DNA of 64,000 nt from an uncultured Porphyromonadaceae bacterium (GTDB taxonomy: Bacteria > Bacteroidota > Bacteroidia > Bacteroidales > Muribaculaceae), in NCBI GenBank assembly GCA_900548975.1, contig URMS01000004.1:70310-134309 (forward strand), in the 5' to 3' direction. Shown in pieces: positions 58,743 through 64,000 of this stretch. The position numbers and the translations under genes were made by a program. Position 1 is the stretch's first letter. Each line of letters starts with the position of its first letter. The notes under the pieces were generated by a model, which saw only the letters and a program-made list of their open reading frames with translations, was not told the origin of the DNA and searched no databases.

Positions 58743-58770
58743 AAAAAAGAGGCCCGAAGGCCTCTTTTTT
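58743..58770 (+). terminator. Bidirectional terminator between the S1/P1 nuclease and the RloB-like gene
   Basis: AAAAAAGAGGCC (58743-58754) pairs perfectly with GGCCTCTTTTTT (58759-58770) around CGAA. It has A- and T-runs on both sides and serves both convergent genes; the RloB-like stop codon touches its edge. Confidence 0.9.
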
Positions 58771-59654
58771 CATATGTGTAAATTACTGATCAGTGCTTCC
58801 TGAGCCTGCGTCAGAAAAAGCTGTATATCCTCGCTCGCTTCCTTATAATCAAAATCGAGGGGTATTTCCACTCCCGGACCACCCAAATAACATATTATTT
58901 TGTCGCACTCGACTTTCATCGTATAAATTACGCTGTCGCCCATACAGGCATTGATCTTAGCAAGGCCTTCGACTTCCGGTATGAGATCAAATGATGCATG
59001 CACTTTCGAATGAAGTATATCCGAAAGAATATAGAAGAACTGAAGCATGTGCAGGAACATAATCAGTTGATGGATATTGGTGAAGTTTGCCAGTTCACCA
59101 TCTATCGCCGGATAGCGGCATGAGTGATGCGCACATCGGGTCGCCGAAATTCTGCGCGGGTACGACGACATGATAGTTCCATTGAATAATTTATTGCCGG
59201 TATAATATGATCTGGATTTATCGTAATCGGGAAGATGCTGTTTCAAAGGCTGCTTTATCTCATCGTAAGTCGCATAGCAGCTCTTGTCGAAGCGCGTCTT
59301 GAAATGATAGAGAAACCAAAGTTCAATACAAGGCAGACTCTCTATAAACACAACACCCTTTTCCTCATATTTCGATTTAGCCTCCTTATATGCTCTCAGT
59401 TCCGATTCATCAGCGACAATATTGTCAAGGTCGGTAATAAGAATTATGAGATCGGCTCTTTCATCAGCCGATTTCCGCAGTTCCTTATCTATAAGCCGAA
59501 GACGTTTCTTATATGAGCTACGGCTTTTTGCAGGAAGATCCGGTTCAAGAGTAAACGAGAATCTCTCAAGGGAACGGAGTTTATCGAAATAAAACCATTC
59601 TGTCAGGCCTTCACCATATATCTTAATGGTGAATAATGTCGGTTTATTCTTCAT
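58770..59654 (-). CDS. RloB-like protein with Toprim-like motifs (AbiLii-type)
   Basis: A 294-residue soluble protein encoded 11 bases after the ATPase gene. The N-terminal motif KIYGEGLTEWFYF contains Glu15 and Glu19, and ILITDLDNI contains Asp75 and Asp77, the acidic pattern of a Toprim-like nuclease fold seen in RloB proteins. A basic segment (SRSSYKKRLRL) lies between them. The C-terminal half is not recognised. With the RloA-like partner it forms the AbiL/RloAB arrangement, found in abortive-infection loci. The DNA is AT-richer than the genes around it. Confidence 0.75.
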   Translation of the reverse strand: MKNKPTLFTIKIYGEGLTEWFYFDKLRSLERFSFTLEPDLPAKSRSSYKKRLRLIDKELRKSADERADLIILITDLDNIVADESELRAYKEAKSKYEEKGVVFIESLPCIELWFLYHFKTRFDKSCYATYDEIKQPLKQHLPDYDKSRSYYTGNKLFNGTIMSSYPRRISATRCAHHSCRYPAIDGELANFTNIHQLIMFLHMLQFFYILSDILHSKVHASFDLIPEVEGLAKINACMGDSVIYTMKVECDKIICYLGGPGVEIPLDFDYKEASEDIQLFLTQAQEALISNLHI

Positions 59655-59665
59655 CGCGTCACTCT

Positions 59666-60925
59666 CTATAGCATCAGGCCGCCTACGCGAGGGATTCCAC
59701 CAAATTTCCCTTCGCGATAGGCGTTGAGAATAGAGGTATTTTTACGAAGCCCGAATTCCGAAGCGCGTACAACTTCCGTAGCACCCATACTGTCTTTCCG
59801 GCATATGTGTATATTATCGCGCCGTACGAACGATTCATCGAGCAGGAGAAGACTATGCGTTGAACAAATCATCTGACTTTCATCCGAATTCATCAGGAAC
59901 AGAGCGACAAAATACCGCAACAGATCGAAATGGAGCGATGACTCGATTTCATCCGAAAGCATGACCGAATGAGACTTCAACAACAGGAAAAGATAAGCTG
60001 CCAGCCCATACATCCGACCGGTGCCGGTAGATTCCACTCCAAAAGGCAGACGCTCGCTATGCTTAAGAGCGGTATGCTCAAAAAACAGACGGTCTTCCGT
60101 ATATATCCGTTGAGGTGTATCCTCGAGGTAATCCGATAAATGCTGAAGTTCTTTCCAGACTTCTTCGGGTATTTCCGTTTTTTCCTCTTCGATAAGCACA
60201 TCCGAGATGTTAAAATCGGCTTGAGAAAGTATTTTGATAATAAAATCCTTTACCTGAGGTATACCTTTTATAAGTTTATTGGCAAACAACTCTAACTCCG
60301 AAGACCTTGCAAACATCGGCAGAATCTGACGGCGAAGATATATTTTGACTTCATCAAAGACCTCGTTCCGGTCCACATTATTAAGTATATATGTGGCTAT
60401 CACCGAAGCATTTGGCTTAGTAATACCGGTCAGTGTATATTTCTGTTTGGCCGTGAGCTTAAGGGTAGAACCGAATGTAATTTCCGAAGAGCGGGTATCA
60501 TCATTCCACGAACGCTGGAATATCACCGCCGGGCGCCCCAGAGGATAGCGGGTAAGCTTCTCTGAAAGTACTATATTATCAGCCATTTCCAGTGCATATT
60601 CATAGCGGATGTCGCCAATGTAAAACACCAATTCCATGGCCGTCGGTCGATTACGGCTGTCCTCATCCAGAAGAAAAGGTGCATGCATAGCCTGAGGTTC
60701 CTTATAGATACCTCCCATAAAACGTATCAGCCACCCCAATGCAAAAATGAGATTGCTCTTACCGGATGCGTTCGCGCCATAAATTAGACCTAATTTGAGA
60801 AGCCGCACATTGTTCTTTTTGACAACAGCGAAATCTTCGCAGGTATCATCGCCGGTAGCAACAAAATTCAGCGTCTGTTCGTCGCGTATCGAAAGGCAAT
60901 TTCTAACCTTAAATATCTGAATCAT
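59666..60925 (-). CDS. RloA-like AAA ATPase (AbiLi-type)
   Basis: A 419-residue ABC/SMC-like ATPase of the AAA15 group. Walker A is GANASGKS at 50-57, the ABC-like signature STGTGR is at 299-304, Walker B is MLSDE with Asp325-Glu326, and the switch His357 is in CSTHS. The N-terminus (MIQIFKVRNCLSI) is the usual start of RloA/OLD-like ATPases. No nuclease domain is attached; that function is likely supplied by the RloB-like partner downstream. It has its own promoter 32 bases upstream, so the two genes can act as an independent cassette. Confidence 0.8.
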   Translation of the reverse strand: MIQIFKVRNCLSIRDEQTLNFVATGDDTCEDFAVVKKNNVRLLKLGLIYGANASGKSNLIFALGWLIRFMGGIYKEPQAMHAPFLLDEDSRNRPTAMELVFYIGDIRYEYALEMADNIVLSEKLTRYPLGRPAVIFQRSWNDDTRSSEITFGSTLKLTAKQKYTLTGITKPNASVIATYILNNVDRNEVFDEVKIYLRRQILPMFARSSELELFANKLIKGIPQVKDFIIKILSQADFNISDVLIEEEKTEIPEEVWKELQHLSDYLEDTPQRIYTEDRLFFEHTALKHSERLPFGVESTGTGRMYGLAAYLFLLLKSHSVMLSDEIESSLHFDLLRYFVALFLMNSDESQMICSTHSLLLLDESFVRRDNIHICRKDSMGATEVVRASEFGLRKNTSILNAYREGKFGGIPRVGGLML

Positions 60926-60957
60926 TATTTTCAGTCGTATTTTTGCATTACTGATTG

Positions 60958-60965
60958 CAAAAATA
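60958..60965 (-). promoter_or_regulatory. -7 box of the RloA-RloB cassette (minus strand)
   Basis: The minus strand reads TATTTTTG, with TTG at 60986-60988 as -33 (20-base spacer), 32 bases before the ATPase ATG. Confidence 0.7.
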
Positions 60966-61082
60966 GCGTTTTATTTCCTAATTTCCAATTTCAGGTCGCC
61001 GATTGAAGTCAAATAATCCCTCACAGATTCTGCAATATGAGTTATTTAGTGTTTTTTAAGTGTGGTATTGGCGTTTTTTCAC

Positions 61083-61090
61083 TACTTTTG
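61083..61090 (+). promoter_or_regulatory. -7 box of the glycyl-tRNA synthetase gene
   Basis: TACTTTTG matches TAnnTTTG, 38 bases before the ATG at 61129. Confidence 0.6.
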
Positions 61091-61128
61091 CAATTCAAAT
61101 AACAGACTAATCAAAGAATAATATCGAT

Positions 61129-62673
61129 ATGGCACAGCAAGACGATGTCTTCAAAAAAATCGTATCGCACGCTAAAGAGTACGGTTTCGTCTTTCCTTCA
61201 AGTGAAATATACGACGGCCTGTCGGCCGTCTACGACTACGGCCAGAATGGCGTAGAACTCAAAAACAACATCAAACGCTACTGGTGGGATGCCATGACCC
61301 TGCTCCACGACAATATCGTGGGCATCGACTCCGCGATCTTCATGCACCCCACCATCTGGAAGGCTTCGGGCCATGTCGACGCTTTCAACGATCCCCTCAT
61401 CGACAACCGCGACTCGAAAAAACGCTACCGCGCCGATGTGCTCATCGAGGACCATTTGGCCAAAATCGACGATAAAATCGCCAAAGAAGTAGCCAAAGCC
61501 GCCAAGCGCTTCGGCGACGCATTCGACGAGGCTCAGTTCCGCGCCACCAATGCCCGCGTGCTCGAGCACCAGGCACACCGCGACGAAGTTCACGAGCGCT
61601 TCGCTACCGCCATGAACGCCAACGACCTCGAAGGCCTGCGTCAGATCATTCTCGACGAAGGCATCGTATGCCCCATATCCGGCACCAAGAACTGGACAGA
61701 GGTGCGTCAGTTCAACCTCATGTTCAAGACCGAGATGGGTTCTACCGCCGACGGCTCCATGACCGTATACCTGCGTCCCGAAACCGCCCAGGGTATATTC
61801 GTGAACTATCTCAACGTGCAGAAAACCGGCCGCATGCGCATACCTTTCGGTATCGCCCAGATCGGCAAGGCCTTCCGTAACGAGATCGTGGCCCGTCAGT
61901 TCATATTCCGCATGCGCGAGTTCGAGCAGATGGAAATGCAGTTCTTCGTACGTCCCGGCGACGAACTCAAGTGGTTCGCACAGTGGAAGGAATGGCGTCT
62001 GAAATGGCACAAGGCCCTCGGCCTCGGCGATGACAAGTACCGCTACCACGACCACGACAAGCTCGCCCACTACGCCAACGCCGCCACCGACATCGAATTC
62101 CTCATGCCCTTCGGCTTCAAGGAAGTGGAAGGCATCCACAGCCGCACCAACTTCGACCTGTCGCAGCACCAGAAATTCTCCGGCAAGAAAATCGAATACT
62201 TCGATCCCGAACTCAACGAGCACTACACCCCCTATGTTATCGAGACATCCATCGGTGTGGACCGCATGTTCCTGAGCGTGCTCTGCTCCAGCTATGAGGA
62301 AGAACAGCTCCCCGGCGGCGACACCCGTACGGTGCTCCACCTCCCCGCAGCCCTCGCTCCGGTGAAATGCGCCGTTCTTCCCCTTGTGCGCAAAGACGGA
62401 CTTCCCGAAAAGGCCCGCGCCATTGTCGACGACCTCAAGTTCGACTTCGCCACACACTATGAGGAAAAAGACGCCATCGGCAAGCGCTACCGCCGTCAGG
62501 ACGCCATCGGAACTCCGTTCTGCATCACCGTCGACCATCAGACCCTCGAGGACAATACCGTTACCCTGCGCGAACGCGACTCCATGGAGCAGACCCGCGT
62601 GTCGGTCGACGACCTCCACAAGCTCATCCACGACCGCGTAAGCCTCGCTTCGCTGTTGCGTAAACTCAAATAA
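61129..62673 (+). CDS. glyS: Glycyl-tRNA synthetase, dimeric class II type
   Basis: A 514-residue cytoplasmic enzyme that charges tRNA-Gly. It is the single-chain dimeric form, not the alpha2-beta2 type. It begins with a family start (DVFKKIVSHAKEYGFVFPSSEIYDGL). Class II motifs are visible: GIAQIGKAFRNEI as motif 2, FRMREFEQMEMQFF nearby, and ETSIGVDRMFL as motif 3. A C-terminal anticodon-binding domain (about 400-514) follows. Length is typical. It stands alone with its own promoter; LemA follows 33 bases later on the same strand. Confidence 0.96.
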   Translation: MAQQDDVFKKIVSHAKEYGFVFPSSEIYDGLSAVYDYGQNGVELKNNIKRYWWDAMTLLHDNIVGIDSAIFMHPTIWKASGHVDAFNDPLIDNRDSKKRYRADVLIEDHLAKIDDKIAKEVAKAAKRFGDAFDEAQFRATNARVLEHQAHRDEVHERFATAMNANDLEGLRQIILDEGIVCPISGTKNWTEVRQFNLMFKTEMGSTADGSMTVYLRPETAQGIFVNYLNVQKTGRMRIPFGIAQIGKAFRNEIVARQFIFRMREFEQMEMQFFVRPGDELKWFAQWKEWRLKWHKALGLGDDKYRYHDHDKLAHYANAATDIEFLMPFGFKEVEGIHSRTNFDLSQHQKFSGKKIEYFDPELNEHYTPYVIETSIGVDRMFLSVLCSSYEEEQLPGGDTRTVLHLPAALAPVKCAVLPLVRKDGLPEKARAIVDDLKFDFATHYEEKDAIGKRYRRQDAIGTPFCITVDHQTLEDNTVTLRERDSMEQTRVSVDDLHKLIHDRVSLASLLRKLK

Positions 62674-62706
62674 CTCTCCGAGAGTTCTTTAATCTCCCCT
62701 TACATT

Positions 62707-63321
62707 ATGAAAAAATCGTATATAATAATCGGCATCATAGTTGTACTGGTACTCATCGCCTTCTTCTCCGGAAAGTCGACATACAACTCTATGATGACCC
62801 TCGATCAGGATGTCGAACAGCGTTGGGCTCAGGTCCAGGTGCAGTATCAGCGCCGTCTCGACCTTATCCCCAATCTCGTGAATACCGTCAAGGGCTATGC
62901 CAAGCACGAAAGCGAGACCTTCGAGAACGTGACCCGCGCCCGTGCCGGACTGACCGAGGCAATGACCAATGCCGAAGCGGCCGAACCCGAGGCCAACCCG
63001 ACCGACGAACAGGCTTTCGCCCGCAACCAGCAGACCCAGGATGCCCTCAACAAAGCGCTGAGCATCTATGTCAACGCCGTGCGCGAGGCCTATCCCGACC
63101 TCAAGGCCGACACTCAGTTCATCAACCTGCAGACACAGCTCGAAGGCACCGAAAACCGCATTGCCACCGAGCGTGGCCGCTACACCGATGCCGTGCGTAC
63201 CTACAACGTGGCCGTAAAGCGCTTCCCCGCCAATATATGGGCCTCGATCTTCGGCTTCAAGGCCAAACCTCAGTTCCAGGCCGATGCCGAAGCGGCTAAA
63301 GCGCCCACAGTATCTTTCTGA
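62707..63321 (+). CDS. lemA: LemA family membrane-associated protein
   Basis: A 204-residue protein with one N-terminal membrane helix (IIGIIVVLVLIAFFSG) and an extracytoplasmic or cytoplasmic helical bundle. The family motifs are clear: YNSMMTLDQDVEQRWAQVQVQYQRRLDLIPNLVNTVKGYAKHE and the C-terminal RYTDAVRTYNVAVKRFPANI. LemA function is not established; many bacteria pair it with a TPM-domain or peptidase gene, whereas here an FKBP lipoprotein gene follows by 2 bases. Confidence 0.92.
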   Translation: MKKSYIIIGIIVVLVLIAFFSGKSTYNSMMTLDQDVEQRWAQVQVQYQRRLDLIPNLVNTVKGYAKHESETFENVTRARAGLTEAMTNAEAAEPEANPTDEQAFARNQQTQDALNKALSIYVNAVREAYPDLKADTQFINLQTQLEGTENRIATERGRYTDAVRTYNVAVKRFPANIWASIFGFKAKPQFQADAEAAKAPTVSF

Positions 63322-63323
63322 TT

Positions 63324-63884
63324 ATGAAAAAACTGTCACTCATACCCTTAGCGCTCCTTGCCATCGCTGCCGTTTCGTGCGACGACGATGTCAAGACCAC
63401 ATGGGAAGAATACTCCGACTGGCGCGAAGCCAACGCCGAGTGGCTCGCGGAGCAGCGTCTGCGCACAAACCCCGACGGCACGCCCTACTTCCAGGTAATA
63501 ACACCCGACTGGAACCCGGGAGCATCTGTGCTCATCCACTACTTCAACGATCGCGCAGAGACCGAGGGCAACCTCAGCCCGCTGTACACCAGCACCATCG
63601 ACACCCGCTACGAGCTCCATCTCTACGACGGCACGCCCGTCGATTCAAGCACAAGAAGCACAACCCCTGCCCCGGGTGTCTTCCGCACACAGCTCAACAA
63701 CACAGTGCAGGGTTGGGCCATGGCACTGTGCGACATGCGGTGCGGCGATACAGCCGAAGTCGTGCTTCCCTACGGTGTGGCATACGGAGTACAGGATTTA
63801 GGCACCATCCCGCCCTACTCCAACCTGCGCTTCAACATCCGCCTCGTCGATATCCCCTACTACGAGGCCCCGCCCTACGAATAA
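63324..63884 (+). CDS. FKBP-type peptidyl-prolyl isomerase lipoprotein
   Basis: A 186-residue lipoprotein with lipobox AAVSC followed by DDD, a surface-export type acidic signal. The FKBP-like domain occupies about residues 70-180: YELHLYDGTPVDSST, GWAMALCDMRCGDTAEVVLPYGVAYG and a closing strand RFNIRLVDI. Several aromatic active-site residues of classical FKBPs appear replaced, so isomerase activity is uncertain. It is 2 bases downstream of LemA and clearly in the same operon, and a hairpin terminator follows. Confidence 0.8.
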   Translation: MKKLSLIPLALLAIAAVSCDDDVKTTWEEYSDWREANAEWLAEQRLRTNPDGTPYFQVITPDWNPGASVLIHYFNDRAETEGNLSPLYTSTIDTRYELHLYDGTPVDSSTRSTTPAPGVFRTQLNNTVQGWAMALCDMRCGDTAEVVLPYGVAYGVQDLGTIPPYSNLRFNIRLVDIPYYEAPPYE

Positions 63885-63904
63885 TCTCACATCATTACTA
63901 CAGC

Positions 63905-63939
63905 AAAAAAGGCAACCGCAGAAAACGGCTGCCTTTTTT
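63905..63939 (+). terminator. Terminator of the lemA-FKBP operon
   Basis: AAAAAAGGCAACCG (63905-63918) pairs with CGGCTGCCTTTTTT (63926-63939) with one A-C mismatch and a T-run included. Nothing else was recognised to the window end. Confidence 0.8.
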
Positions 63940-64000
63940 ATCATCTTAGAGGTTGTTTAATAACATATGTGAATTCACAGGCCAAAAAGTCAGAGATGGA

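Overview
This window looks like chromosomal DNA of a GC-rich member of the Bacteroidales. The evidence is SusC/SusD-type glycan uptake genes, a one-protein hybrid two-component regulator, a fused BioG-BioC protein, a DUF6155 protein, a Porin_10 protein, and many promoters with the Bacteroidota -7 box TAnnTTTG (some with a TTG/TTTG element 19-21 bases upstream). The GC content and gene set would suit a Muribaculaceae-like gut commensal, but the family is an inference. No rRNA, tRNA, CRISPR array, integrase or insertion sequence was recognised.

Layout. 1-9.1 kb: the C-terminal part of LptD, a GIN-domain lipoprotein, a monosaccharide permease with a fructokinase-type kinase, a glycosyltransferase, rpiB and htpG. 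9.2-14.1 kb: one 1,624-residue gene that joins an exonuclease-like domain, a RecQ helicase and a UvrD-like helicase in AT-richer DNA. 14.1-29.5 kb: housekeeping and envelope genes, namely a porin, a polytopic glycosyltransferase-like protein, polyprenyl diphosphate synthase, a large Ig-like lipoprotein, an HtrA protease, a YtxH/YtxH/holin-like cluster, a histidine phosphatase, GT25, a DPP5-like peptidase, DUF6155 and a secreted protein.

29.5-46.6 kb is a complete polysaccharide utilisation locus: a divergent hybrid two-component sensor/regulator, a surface glycan-binding lipoprotein, SusC, SusD, GH30, GH2 and a tandem GH43-GH43. The enzymes suggest a beta-linked galactan or arabinogalactan-like substrate with arabinose or xylose decorations; this is inference. 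A promoter with a perfect 13-bp inverted repeat separates the uptake genes from the enzymes. A further GH43 lies alone at 55.0-56.1 kb.

46.8-58.7 kb holds cdsA, gpmI, a DEDD exonuclease, biotin synthesis genes (bioG-bioC fusion and bioD) behind a LysE exporter, a MORN-GH25 muramidase with PrsW, a CDF metal transporter, rplU-rpmA and an S1/P1 nuclease. 58.8-60.9 kb is a two-gene AT-rich RloA/RloB (AbiL-like) cassette with its own promoter, a likely phage-defence island. 61.1-64 kb has glycyl-tRNA synthetase, LemA and an FKBP lipoprotein.

The most unusual non-coding structure is at 47.70-47.95 kb. Two inverted copies of a roughly 105-bp element each contain three hairpins in the same order and spacing, and three base pairs differ between copies in a compensatory way. 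This looks like a selected structured repeat (REP/BIME-like or an RNA) of a kind I cannot name.
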